Assembly (NCBI GenBank): GCA_026936325.1
Contig: JAPTHN010000025.1
Location: forward strand, 2,386,001 to 2,450,000
Direction of reading: 5' to 3'
DNA length: 64,000 nucleotides
Origin: Platynereis dumerilii
Lineage: Eukaryota; Annelida; Polychaeta; Phyllodocida; Nereididae
Of the stretch, positions 44,799 to 57,645 are shown piece after piece (the stretch's first letter is position 1; every line of letters begins with the position of its first letter). Position numbers and translations under genes: made by a program. The notes under the pieces were generated by a model. The model was not told the DNA's origin. It did no database searches and was given only the letters and a program-made list of their open reading frames with translations.

Positions 44799-45676
44799 TA
44801 GACTATACGTCTTACTTGACTATTGAAATTTGGAATTATGGGGACTGCGTTTTGTTTGGGCATCAGATTTTTTTTTGAAATGCTATATAACACCACTCAT
44901 TCAATAACTTAAATTTGTCAAAAAATTAGTATTTGACAAGGTTTTTAATTATAATAGAGACGTATTTTGACAAAATTGGTTTGAACTGGGTGTCTTAAGT
45001 TGGTTTAGGTCAAAGATATGACACAAATTGAATATGCCAAACAAGCAATTGGCCTGACATTGGGACAAATACACACCTTCTACGTTTGGCTCATAGCAGT
45101 AAACTTCTTTCACCCTTTTTATAGTATTCTCCGTTCACCAGAAACAACCACCTGTAATGCAAATCAGAGGAATTGTTATCAAATCAAAAACGAATAACTT
45201 TTTACATATGTTCTCTTAGTTGTGCATAAATTTAGATCAAATACTTCGACTGCAAGATTTATTATTGATTCATACAAGTTCTCAAAAGTGAAATTTGAGT
45301 TGATGCAAATCATGCATTTAAGGTATTCAAGTTTTATGAATATGCCAAAGTTCAACCTGATGTTTTCTTTTGTGTTGGAGGGATGAGGCCCTTTAGTCGG
45401 AACCAATGGTTGCTATGTCAGCAGGAAATGTAAAAATTAAAAATTTTAAACTGTTGTGGTGACAAAATCCAAAAACGGTTTCAGGCTTATGTGCAAGTGA
45501 GCACCCAGTAACCCAGGTCAAAGATTATTCACACAGGTGAGCACACTTTAAACCACTTCATGGCAGAGGCTGGTGGGCGTGCTGCAAAGCCAAGACCATT
45601 AACATCCGTTTTCAGATTGTGACATTACGATATACATTTGATTATGTATATTTTTTATAAGGTCATTATCCATTAC

Positions 45677-45749
45677 TAGAAGGGCTGGATTTGAACTCTG
45701 GACCCATCAATTGGCAGGCCAGCACACTGCCACTTGGCTAGCCCTCACC
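45677..45749 (-). repeat. tRNA-like SINE head, mirror copy
   Basis: Mirror of 27,495-27,567, same box A and box B words on the minus strand. Confidence 0.5.
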
Positions 45750-45848
45750 CAATTGATTCAGTCATTCACTCAGCTATTTTGTCAGTTGATAGAGCTGATG
45801 ACAGTTATTTCTTATTAGGCCTATACGTATGTAGAAAAATCACTTTAA

Positions 45849-46651
45849 GGTGGCTCACTACTCATGATCCAGCAATGGCGGCGTCACCATAGCAACAGCT
45901 GCCTGCTGAGCTCTGTGAGCTGCTTTTTTGGACTTTTATAATTCCGAGCAATGGCCGCTTAATTTGCTATTTGCGCCTCTTCTATTAGGGTTAGAGACTT
46001 CTGGTTAAAAGCATTACATGCGCTGTGAAGAGGACTGCACTCAAACAGAGTTTCAGCTTTATAATCTGAATAGAATATTTTTACAGGCAATTTTCGGCAA
46101 CCAGGTCTAATTTCTCAAAAATGACTTTGAGATACAAATAAATTTTTATATCTAAATCCATCGCGGTAGGATACCTTTTTTTATGCTTTTTATTGTTCCT
46201 CATAATATTTGGAAATAAATGACAAAGAAATGAGAAATCCTATCTAGCCAATTTTTTTTTGCGCCATGGTTTATGAAAAAAGTTTAAATTGTCAAAATCA
46301 ATATTTTTATTCCGAGCCCCTTGGAAAGCCATTTAAATTAAATATATCTCTTTGAAATTGTTATCAGCTTTTCCATGAAAGTATCTTCTTTAATTTAATG
46401 CTTCATTGCATAATATGGCATGCATGACCACTGAATGGCAGGGCAAACTTCACAGTAAAAAAAATAAGAAAAAATTGAGTTTTTCAGATGTGTGTGGACT
46501 GACTTTCTTGTACATAACCTCAAATATTTTGAAACAAAGGCTGGTTGGGACCACTTTTTTTTACATATCCTTGCTATAAACTATATTTTGGGTCATTCTA
46601 AATTATTTTTGAGAAATTCTATCTTAGAAAGTTCACGAGTATCGAGCCACC
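45849..46651. mobile_element. 803-bp TTAA MITE, mirror copy
   Basis: TTAA at 45,845-45,848 and 46,652-46,655. One visible difference from the left copy lies near 46,040. Confidence 0.75.
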
Positions 46652-47727
46652 TTAAAATGGAATAATATTTTACAATATTGGTAATCTTTACAGGACAGAA
46701 GACAGTGCATTGTCTGGCAATGTCAGACAGCCACATTACCCTAACTGTGAAACTATAATCTTTGCTTTGTTGAACTTGATCACTTATTTATTGCCCAATG
46801 AAAAGTGATAACCAATTGTTGTCTTCACTTTGGCAGATATTTGCATTCAGTGCTAAATGGTGCTTAGAAAAATCACTTGTCACAAGACCACCTGAGCCAC
46901 AAATCACATGATCCTTTCGGTACACTTCTTGTTTCCCTGTAGTTAAAGGATTCTGGCTGAGTACAAGTTGACCGCTATTTACTGCCACCTAGGGTGCAAA
47001 ATTCACGAGCTCCTGTGAGCGGTCAACAGAATTTCAATCTTTGGAGGAAACCAGGACAGTGTGGAAAAAACCAGGTTCCATCATTTAGTGATGGTCTAGT
47101 GTATTTCCAAAAACTCTGTAAGTGTCTAATCTGACTTTGGATGGCTTCAATTTTAAGTAGACAGCTTGTAAATACCCAGTTAAGTTGGAACTATTTTTTA
47201 TCATGGAGGATGTATACATTGTAGCTCACATATAATGCCAGTATAGAGGGGGCCACTTGTGGCATGGACAAAACATTTTGTTGAGTGTTACACAGCTTTT
47301 ATGAAATTTTAAATTATATTGTTGTCCGAGTTAATGAATCTCCATGAAGTAACAGAATAAATACAAATGAGCATTTTTGATGTCACAAAGCAAAATTGGC
47401 TTTGTACGGACACGTGAATAAGTGAGAGAGCATTCTTTTGGACACTTTTCTGACCACAATTTAACATGCACTAATTGGCATAAGTAGATCCAATACCATC
47501 AAACTTCTGATGAGTAAATTCATCCCTTTCACAGGCAAAGTTTGTGCTGAAGTTTCAAAACTTTCTTTTTGAGTCATGATTTCCAAACATTTTCATTCAA
47601 AGCGGTGGACTGTATCTTTGCCAGCAACCATGCTTTGTGAATGTACTTTGGCGTAGTAATATGGATAGCTGTTGTGCGACCTGATCTTGTGATCTGTCAA
47701 AAACCGATCAAATTATTGTTGACCCAA

Positions 47728-47860
47728 CACAGTGCCCCTGAGCAATCTTTAGGATTAAAAAAAAAAAACGAGAAGACGAATAGCACCCGGCTGTAGAACA
47801 AGGTCAGGGGAACATTTTAAGACAAAAACGAAAAAAATTCTGTTGGGAAAATTTTGAGTC
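47728..47860 (+). repeat. Dispersed ~140-bp repeat, mirror copy
   Basis: Mirror of 25,384-25,516. Its inverted partner in this arm is at 55,672-55,812. Confidence 0.7.
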
Positions 47861-48286
47861 ATACCAAATTTGCCTAAAAGAGGGGTCATAAAAGTGGATA
47901 CAAGTTATATAAGTAATTCACAGATACAGTTTTTGAAGGAAAGACAGTATTCTTTAATCACTGTGACTATAATATGTGTGTGAAACATCTTTTATCAAAA
48001 ATTAATGTGCAGTGTGTGATAAACTCACTTTACTGTATGTTTGTCAAAAATACTATGTATTTAACCCTGCTAAATGGACTCTATTGTTTCTTCAACTGCT
48101 TCTGTGTGGGTTTGAATTTAGGTCAGCCTTTCTTTTTAGTCTTTTGCAGTGTTTTCATGACAAAATGTAGTCTCAGAGGTAGCTTTTAGGATATTTTATA
48201 TCATTGATATTTATGAATAATCAATACAGTCACAGAGCATGAATAGAACTACTGTCTTTAAAAAATCATGTTAGTAATGTAATCTG

Positions 48287-50171
48287 TTTTGATTTGATTT
48301 GATTTGATTTTATTCAACAGCATCAACAAAGTACAATTGTAAACAATGAGGCATAACAATAATAAATAATGATAAATAATGAGGTAATAAATAATGAGGT
48401 GTAAACAATAGATATAAATGAGATGAAATTGTACAATGATAATGATGTTAGGATAGCCCACGAAAGTTCTGAAACTTATTTCCAGCGGGGTCCAGTTAAT
48501 GACAACACAAAATGATACAGCGACCTGGAGAGTTAGATGACTAGACTGATTAGGTATTTATAATACATATATACAAAGATAAAGATAAATAAATTGGCAT
48601 TTACACTATGTACAAAGACTAATTAAATGTCGTTTACACTTGTTTTTGAAAGATTGATGTTCTTCATTATTCTTAATGTTATCTGGCAGTGAATTCCATG
48701 CTTTGACTAGATTAAATGAGAAAGAATTTGACACAATAGTATCATTAGACGATGTTGGAATTTTGAAGTTGTAATTAGAATTTCTTGTTCTGTACCTATG
48801 GACATTACTTGCACGAGTAAAGTTACATAAAAGATATTCAGGAGTTTGAAAGTGATACAATTTGTGAACAATATTTAGCCCAAGTTGTTTAACTCTATTT
48901 TCAATGTTGGTACAATTGACCTGCTTGAACTCTAATTGACCTATATGTTCCCTGTTGCCTTTGGCTAAGATGAATCTGAACATTTTGTTTTGTAGAACCT
49001 GTAATTTATGTTTTAGGTCTTGAGTTAAATTATAGTACCACGAAACACAGGCGTAATCCATTTGACCTTGAACCAAGGCCATACTAAGAATTTTTCGAAT
49101 ATCTCTCGTCAAAACTTTCCTGTGCCTGTATAAAAATTTTAGCCGCCCATTTGCTTTTTTGATTATAGAATTAATACATTCCTTTCCTGACAGGTCATTA
49201 TCCATGATTGAGCCAAGATATTTCAAATTGTTTTTGCCAACAATTTCAGTATTGTTGAATTTGACTGAGAAAGACGGAACTTGTTTGATTTTATGTTTAG
49301 AGGCAAACAGGATGGCTTCACATTTACCAGGGTGAAGAGATAATTTATTCTCAATGAGCCAGTGATTGACAGCTTTTAGTTCAACAGCTAATTTCTTCTC
49401 GATAACCTTGGGATCTTCATCTGCATGTATTATTATGCTGTCATCTGCATAAAGAATAAGATTGCTCTCAGTAGCGATCTCCATGTCGTTACAATAACAT
49501 AAATATAATAGTGGACCCAGTAAGCTGCCTTGTGGGACTCCACATTTGATATTTTCTGTCTCCGACTTAACACCATTTGCAATAACAATTTGAGTTCGTC
49601 CAGTCAAATATGAGCAAAACCATGAGCTCTCTACACCAATGAGTTCGAGTTTTTCACATAAAATGTGATGGTTTACACAATCAAAAGCTTTTTGTACATC
49701 AAGAGCTACCATTCCAACATATTTACCAGATGTAATTTGGTATTTAATATAATCTGTTAAGTAAACCAGACATGTGTTGGTAGAGTAATGTTTTCGAAAA
49801 CCAGATTGAAATTTGTACAATAAACGGTTCTTTTGCAGATGTTCATCAAGTTGATTATATACAGCTCTTTCTAAAATTTTTGAAACAGCGGACAAAACAC
49901 TCACAGGCCTGTAATTTGCAACTTCAAGTTTTGAGTTCTTTTTGAACAAAGGAGTTATTCGTGCTTCTTTGAATTCAGATGGTACGATACAAGTTGTTAT
50001 TGAACGATTTACAATGTGTGCAATGGGAATACACAGTATTTCAGCACCATCTTTCAGGAACCTCGGAGAAATTCCGTCAAGACCAGTACTTTTCTTTTCA
50101 TTGAGGTTTTTTAACCTCACAATGCTAATAGGATTACCTGAGACTTGACATGCTAGCAGAGCTGAGAAACG
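48287..50171 (-). mobile_element. 5'-truncated LINE, mirror copy
   Basis: Mirror of 23,073-24,957, with the GATTT microsatellite end at 48,287-48,312 and a 3' UTR before the RT frame. Confidence 0.85.
48606..50120 (-). CDS. LINE reverse transcriptase, 504 codons open, mirror copy
   Basis: Same 504-codon RT frame as at 23,124-24,638, still fully open. Two residue differences are visible: Val-Ala-Asn-Tyr for Val-Gly-Asn-Tyr just before RPVS, and RASNVHR for RASYVHR near the C terminus. The catalytic AFD and YADD motifs are intact. That both arms keep an open frame argues for very recent duplication, since there is no reason for selection on a truncated LINE. Confidence 0.88.
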   Translation of the reverse strand: MRLKNLNEKKSTGLDGISPRFLKDGAEILCIPIAHIVNRSITTCIVPSEFKEARITPLFKKNSKLEVANYRPVSVLSAVSKILERAVYNQLDEHLQKNRLLYKFQSGFRKHYSTNTCLVYLTDYIKYQITSGKYVGMVALDVQKAFDCVNHHILCEKLELIGVESSWFCSYLTGRTQIVIANGVKSETENIKCGVPQGSLLGPLLYLCYCNDMEIATESNLILYADDSIIIHADEDPKVIEKKLAVELKAVNHWLIENKLSLHPGKCEAILFASKHKIKQVPSFSVKFNNTEIVGKNNLKYLGSIMDNDLSGKECINSIIKKANGRLKFLYRHRKVLTRDIRKILSMALVQGQMDYACVSWYYNLTQDLKHKLQVLQNKMFRFILAKGNREHIGQLEFKQVNCTNIENRVKQLGLNIVHKLYHFQTPEYLLCNFTRASNVHRYRTRNSNYNFKIPTSSNDTIVSNSFSFNLVKAWNSLPDNIKNNEEHQSFKNKCKRHLISLCT

Positions 50172-50479
50172 TTAATGGACTTTTCGTGTGGATCTTGAAG
50201 GAGTACAAATTGTACAATTACCAAAAATCTCAGGATTGTGTGTGAGCATAAATGCAATTGACATTGCAAAATTTTAATTTCTGAAAATATGGATTTAGTA
50301 CCATTTTAGTGGTGGCAAGGAATTTTCACCTGAAAAATAGCACTGTTTGGGAAAAAAGCTGCCAACAACAGTGTGTTGTTGTTGAACTGTGTTGTGCAAT
50401 CGGCTGATTACTCAGTGGATTAAAGTGGACTTCAGTACATTATAGTGGTGCATTTTTTTGTGCTACATTATTTACAAAC

Positions 50480-51639
50480 ATGACAAAGACCAAGAGACAG
50501 TACGATGAATGTCGTGAAAAATATGAAACTCTTCTGTGCAGCGGCTGTGCAGAAAAAGGTGCAGCAGTGCAAGGAGCAGGGAATGCTGCAGGAAGGCCAG
50601 CCTTCGTGGTGAATGCTTTACTGACCTATGTGGCATCTTATGTGAATGAATCATCAAGATCAAAATTGAAGGATGCAATCTTACTGCATTTTGACAACAA
50701 TCAATCAATGAAGCAAGGGATCTGATGCAGGATGCTGTAAGGTCTCTGTTGCCGAATTTCAAGGACATCCAGGGTACGAGGGCATCCTCTGCGCACAGAG
50801 ACAGAAGGGACATTGAAGCAGATGACATCTGTGGGGCGATGGTTGAGCTGCAGAACTTAGGTGATGATGAGACTGCAGCACCGATATTCGTGACCGATGA
50901 TGTGAGAAAAATTCCAAAGGCATCTCCAGAGGAGCAGAGCTGGCTTGCAATAACGGATCGAGTGATTCGCATGGAAAACCAGTTAAAACAAGTGGAATCC
51001 AAGGTTAGCTGCAAAAGCAAAGACCTCAAGACCCAGCAGACCAAGATTACTGCCCTGGAAAACAAGCCAACCTATGCAGCAGTGACTGCGCCAGCGCAAG
51101 AGGTCAGTGGTGGAGAAGCTTCAGCACAACAGCCGAGGGATGTGAGACAGCCACAAGGGCCAAAGCCAAAACCTGCTGAAAGTGCTCCATCTGAAGAACA
51201 TTTGAGGCAGCAGCAAGTACATCAGGCTCCTGAGAAGCCTCCTGGGCGTTTTACAGAAAACAATAGATCATCTTCAGCACCTACCAATAATATGGTGATG
51301 CCTGCTGCAGGTAACACTGGATGGCAACATCAAGGCCGTAGGGATAATCGTAGGCGAGGCAACAAGCCTGTTGTCATAGGTGCTCGGCAATCTGGATCCC
51401 AATCAGTTACTGCTGGACCCACTGTGATGGACATTAAAATATGGAATGTCTCCCCTCATAGTGAGTCCGAGGACATTAAAGATGCCATTGAAGCTGAAGG
51501 TGTGACTGTACAGGAGGTTACAATGCTGTCAAGACCTGAGTGGAGGACCAGATCGTTTCAGATAACCATTCCAACAAAAGAAAAGAGTAAGGTCATGTCT
51601 CCTGACATGTGGCACAGTGGCATCAAAGTGGGATATTAA
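50480..51639 (+). pseudogene. LINE ORF1, mirror copy
   Basis: Same ORF1 with coiled coil and RRM-like C-terminal domain and the same single frame break near 50,700. ORF2 starts 39 bp downstream at 51,678. Confidence 0.8.
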
Positions 51640-51677
51640 AATTCTGAGAAAAAGCCAAGCAAACCATACAAACCAAA

Positions 51678-54600
51678 ATGGGGTTTAAGATCCTGTTGTA
51701 TAACAGTACAGGGATGTCTGTGCTTAAGATGCAGTTCATCCGTGATCTTCTCAAGAGTGAAAAACCGGATATCTTGCTCTGACAAGAGACTTTTACTATT
51801 AGATCGACAGTACATAAGGTGTTAACAATCCATCCGGATTACCTGGTGCGTACCGTTTGTGGAGTTGATGAGACTGTCAAATTATTGCCAGGCAGACCAT
51901 CAGGTGGACTCGCCATTCTGCAGCAGACCACCGAAGGTTATGTGCTGTGAAAACTGCAGTTGGGTCATCTGAAGCGTTGATATGCAATGTGTATATACCT
52001 AATGACAGTTACAGTGCTAATAATGTTGACACCCGTTTTATGGATGTATGTGATCAAATAGAAATGATGATTGGTCGTGACGCTCCTGGATTTATTATTC
52101 TTGGTGGTGACTTTAATGTTGACTTTAAGCGTAACAATGCCCACACCCAACACCTTATTTCTCTAATGTATAGAAATCTGATGGCCAATGCTTGGATGGA
52201 TAAACGTGTGGACACTTATATTGCAACTAATATGACTGCTAGGTCACAAATTGATCATTTTCTATGTTCTGATAATGTGATGGCTTAAGTTAAGTCAATG
52301 GATGTCTTGAAACTGCATGACAAAATGTCTAATCATCAGCCCATCAATCTTGACCTTGATCTCGCACATATTCAGGCAATGCGCCATGTGGAGACTGACA
52401 ACGCTCACCTGGAAGCTCGCATCGCATGGCACAAAGTGATGGATTTGCATGTTGATAATTATCAGAAGCACTTGAATAGACTCTTGAAGGCTGGCCAAGT
52501 TCCTGCAGCTGCTTATTGCTTGGAATTTCATTTTGTTGATACAGATCATAGACATCAGATTGATGATTAGTGTGTGTTGCTTGAAGGCAGGACAGACGTG
52601 CTTTCCTAAACATAAAAGGATATCTCAACAAAAAGCAAAGTGGACAGAATTAGTTAAACCGTACAAAGATGACTCTCTTTATTGGCATACTAAGTGGCTG
52701 CTTGAAGGGGAGCCAAATGATGGTCCAACTTATGAGATGATGCGGGAGGCCAAGAGACTGTATCACTATGCTGCACGCAGGTTAACCCGTCGTGAGAAAT
52801 ATACAAGACTGGAAAGAATGGCTGCAAATGTTGTTAATGACAAAAGCAGAGATTTCTGGAGTGAGGTAAAGAAAATGAGACGAACAAGAACAGTGGCACC
52901 CATGATAGATGGCAGGACAGAAAATGCAGATACGGTGGTCCCTGCGTTATAAGACCCCCTGTTGTAAGACCGCCTTGCCTTATGTGACCGCCTTTCTCCC
53001 GCACCAAGTATCATTTTTAGTGCATTTTGCACACCGACGAGAGACCGCACCCCCACAAGAGACCGCTTAATGACAGCAGAAGGGGTGGTCTTATAACGCA
53101 GGGACCACTGTATCGCTAATCTGTTCAGGGAGAAATACCAAGCTTTATACACATCTGTGCCTTCCAGTGAGGAATACATAACTGTGTACCTGCGTCAAAA
53201 TACAGAAAATGACCAGCTCACTGACTGCGTCATTACTCAAAGTGAAATTTCAAAAGCTATCAATGAGATGAAATGTGGGAAGAGTGATTGAACAAAAGGA
53301 CTCATCTCTGATCATATCAAATGTGCACCAAAAAGACTGCATCTGATTTTAGCCCTGTAGCTTACAACCGCAACCAGACATGGTCACGTGCCAGATGAGC
53401 TTCTGCTCGCTTCAGTGTCATCAATACCCAAAGATGTTCGGTCAGATTTATGCAACAGTGATAATTACAGAGGCATCGCTCTTAGTTCCTGTTTATCAAA
53501 AATACATGATATTATAATTTTGCGAAAGTATGCTGATTTATTGAGTACCTCAGAAATGCAATATGCCTTCAAAAGTGAACACGGAACGACTATGTGCACA
53601 TTAGCCCTAAAGGAAGTGTCCAGATATTATTTGCAAAGCAGAAGCGAGGTGTTTGTCGGGATGATTGATGCGAGCAAGGCTTTTGATAGACTCAGTTATG
53701 AAAAATTATTTAATATTTTAAGGAATATTCCTGCAGTGGCCATTCGGATACTTCTTGACTCTTATAGAAGACAGAAATTGCAGACTGTGTGGAATGGTTG
53801 TTTCTCAGAGCAATTTGGAATTCTTAATTGTGAAAAGCAGGGCGGAATAGCCTCATCAGTGTTATTCACCATTTACATGGATGTTCTTTTGCGACGCCTT
53901 GAAGTATATGGCTCGGGATGCAGACTCGGTAACAATTATTTTGGAGCTCTGAGCTAGGCCGACGATCTTGCAATACTGAGTCCGACTGTAAAAGGACTCA
54001 AGAGGATGCTCAATGAGTGCGAACTGTTCGGCAAAGAATTTGGAGTGCGCTATAATCCCACAAAATCGGTTGCAATGCACATCACAAGATCTCGAAGTAC
54101 TCCACCAGACGTATATATTGCTGGACAAGTCATTAAGTGGGTTGATGTCACCAAACATCTCGGAAATTACATCAGTTGCGACCTAAAAGAGGCAGATGAA
54201 ATTGCTCATAAAAGGGTTGATCTGATTGGTCGAACAAACTATGTACTCTCAACATTTATGAAAGTGGATCCTGCAATTAAGAGAGAAATTTTCAACAGTC
54301 AGTGCTCTCATTTATATGGTTCAGAAGCCTGGCAGCTCAGTGACTCTGAAGTTCGTAGAGATGTGACCACATGGAACCAAGGTGTACGGCGGGTATTTGG
54401 TTTGCCGCGTTGCACACACACAAAATACCTGCAAGGCTTCATTAACAGGCAACATGTGTTGGACCAGGTTTACAAACGTTTTTACAGACTTCATTCGAAC
54501 ATGATGATCAGCAAGAATGCACGAGTTGCATCATTGGCAGTGACAATGTTGATAGACAGTGCTAGCATAGTTTGTCAAAATATGCAGCAAATATTTGAGA

Positions 54601-54749
54601 GATATGGTTCTAATTACATGGATCGTTTCAATGGTTTTAAATTGCATGATTTTAAAATTGATTTATCTGAAAATGACCAACAAAGTATTGCTCAGATAAT
54701 TGAGGTACGAGGTACGAGATGCTCTGCTGCAAAAGTCTGTGATAGATAA
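51678..54749 (+). pseudogene. LINE ORF2 (APE endonuclease and RT), mirror copy
   Basis: Same order of motifs as the left copy: QET, GGDFN and SQIDHFL of the endonuclease, then the MITE, then NYRG, SKAFDR, QGGIASS and ADDLAIL. No difference from the left copy was noticed in the translated RT segment. Confidence 0.85.
52933..53110. mobile_element. 178-bp pogo-like MITE, mirror copy
   Basis: TA at 52,931-52,932 and 53,111-53,112; same length as the left copy. Confidence 0.85.
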
Positions 54750-55671
54750 CTTTCTTTGTGACAACCTTCAAGACATTTTAGAATATTAATGTACCTCCTA
54801 TCATTTTCACTTTTACATAATTTTTTAATGCATTTTATATTTGTACAGTATGCCTATTTTGAGCATGAATAAATGATATATATATAATAAACTAAAGGAT
54901 GGCTTGTTTTGTCTTGGAACCGTATGTATGACATTGTATGTATTAACGTTGACTGCATGAGTGACATTGAGTGTATTAATTTTAGGATGAAAAAATGAAT
55001 TGAAAATACTTCCAGAGATTCTAGACCAACATATTATACAGGCGACACCCTAATTAGCTTGATATTTATACTAAACAGAGATTTGGCATTGAAACATGCT
55101 TGAATTGTCATGAGTGTGCACACAACGGTGTATGTAGATCATTGAGCAATGGTGGGACAAAAAAAAAATTAATTATCTAATAAAAATTGTTGGGAAAGGG
55201 AAATGCGGAAAGGTAATTTCTGCACCTTAAGACCATTGAGGATGTTGGTAAATGAAACTTCACAGATATGACTTATAACAACACAGTAAACAGCATTCTG
55301 TGGCGTGTTTACGTAAAACATTCTCAATATAGGTCTAATCAATATAGCTCAAATCCAACCTATATACAATTAACCACTCAGAGCTACTCAGAAACAATCC
55401 CACTGATTTAGTCTGATTACCACTGACAATGTTGGAAGGCTACTAACTTGCCCATCACTGTACTATTGGTCTGAAGCAAACAGTCACATGTGTTTGTCAC
55501 ACTCTATATTTAGGCAAAAAAATGTTTTACACAAATGCAATGGTTAAAGAAATCAATGATATTGTCTTTCCATCAACAATTGTCCCTGCAATTGATCTAA
55601 AACATTTCCTTCAAGGCCTATGCCCCGGTTTCAGCATTGAAATATGAGTGTGGTAAACCAAAAAATTTAAA

Positions 55672-55812
55672 ATCGATATAACTCAAAATTTCCCCACAGA
55701 ATTTTTTCGTTTTTGTCTAAAAATGTTCTCCTGACCTTGCTCTATAGCCGGGTGCTATTCATTTTCTCGCCTTTTTTTTTTAAATCTTAAACATTGCTCA
55801 GGGGCACTGTGC
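55672..55812 (-). repeat. Dispersed ~140-bp repeat, mirror copy
   Basis: Mirror of 17,432-17,572. One base change is visible near the CCCCACAGAATTTT word. Confidence 0.7.
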
Positions 55813-57123
55813 CAATACGATTTTCCAGGGACTGTCAGCATTCTGCTGCCACTTGTCAGTCCCGAACAGAGACAGGGATTCTGGTGCTTGTGTGTACAAC
55901 CACATGCAAACTGATATTATTAGATGGAAATACCGGTGAAGTTGGGGGATGAACCCCCCGATGATCAAGAAGCCATGTGGACTCTGATATTTATGCTGCA
56001 GTCAGTTTTTCATTTGCGGTCAAAAAAGGTGCAAAGTTTGAGCTACGTGATATGAATAACTATTGGTATATTCACACAGTTCTTAATAATACTGTACATA
56101 TTACAGAGATTTTTCTATGTGTTCATATTTGCTTAGTGGGCATAAATCCTTACTAAGACACAAAAATCACATCTGTAGATCCATGTACAACAGTGCATTT
56201 TTGGGAAATAAAAGATTATGGATGAAAGGATAGATGGAGGAATTGATAAATATTACAATGTAGGCCCTACAATGAAATTAAGAAAGATAGCTGCAGTGAT
56301 CAGATTAAGTGGCAGTACATGAAACACAATATTTGATAAGAAATTGCCAGGACTTCTGAATGCAAATGAACAAAGTACAACCAATGACATGTATAGCTTC
56401 TCGAAAATGGAGATATTTACCAAACTGCCCTTAAATGGCTACCGATCTAAATTTAAATTCTTTTCCCAAAAACTCCACAGGAAATTGCATTTCCAATTCT
56501 ATCCCCTGCCATCTATGCCTATTATGAAAGTGTTGCAGAACGATTAAGAGGTACCTCTCATGTTTACCTGTAATCAATTCTAATGAAAATACAATATGAC
56601 ATGTAACATCCTGCCTCAGATATTTTCAGTGATTTGTAATAGATTTACAATTTTACATGAAAGCCTCACAGCCCATAACACAGGAATTTTCATGATCAAT
56701 AGTTATAAAAACAGTGTTATTACGTCATGCCACTGTTTGGAGAATCAGAGCAATTGTCAGTTAAATAAAAACTTTTTTTTGAAAAGGTGAAATTATTCTG
56801 ACAGGAGCTGAGATATCATTTTAGACCAATGTTGTTGGTATGCAAAGTGAATGACATTTTGATACCTTTCCAACCATGGCATGTAGAATGCTGTGTTGCA
56901 AAAATTGATAAGCTTAAACCTAATTAAGACTTTTTCAAAAAATTTGCCCAGCAAGAAAAAGTCATGTGTATCTTAATTTCGGGAGCAGCTTAAGTATGGT
57001 AACATGATGTATTTTAGCACTAAGCCTTCTTGCATTTGCAAAAAAAATTGGCACACCCTAATTACAACCACAATATGTTTATCGCATCAAACCTTTGGTA
57101 GGGTAAGACTTAGGCACACTTAC

Positions 57124-57184
57124 ATTTCCTCAAGTGATTAGCCGCCTCAGCCTCCAATGAGGATTTCTCTGTCAACAGGTAGAG
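57124..57184 (-). other. Exon-like block C, mirror copy
   Basis: Same 61-nt block with intact acceptor and donor on the minus strand, identical translation. Confidence 0.35.
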
Positions 57185-57578
57185 CTGGAGCAAAAGCCAG
57201 AAAAATCTAATTATAAATCAAACAAAGACACATATATTATGGCTGTTACAATTAACCCAATAATCATTGTTGAATAGAGCGACAATTGGTTCTAGTGTGC
57301 ACAATTGATGACGTGATCTATTTTCTGTATATTTCAAGCACTGTGAATAATGCAAATTTCCGATTAAAAGTGAAATGCAACCAAATTTTCAATTGAATTG
57401 GCTGCGCCAAATCTTACAGAGGATGAAGAGGTTATTCAGTGCTTTCACTCACTATTTTTTGAGACTGTGTTCCCTTCTATAATGTATTCATACGAAAGGG
57501 ACCAGAAATGTAATATAATTTCTCAAAAAGGTGAAAAATGGCAAATGGTTTTAATTTATGATGCGATTAGAGATATTT

Positions 57579-57645
57579 ACATATCTCTGCAAAATCATTG
57601 TGTGCTTTTCTCTTTCTCTCTCAAACAAACTTCGCAGCACAGGGT
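57579..57645. repeat. Lone 130-bp satellite monomer, mirror copy
   Basis: Mirror of 15,598-15,664 (CTGCAAAATCATTGTGTGCT followed by a CTTT/CTCT tract). Confidence 0.75.

Larger units (their letters stand above)
50345..54895 (+). mobile_element. Two-ORF LINE, degenerate, mirror copy
   Basis: Mirror of the LINE at 18,350-22,900 with the same stops and frame breaks, including the TAG in place of the YADD tyrosine at about 53,956. The damage predates formation of the palindrome. Confidence 0.85.
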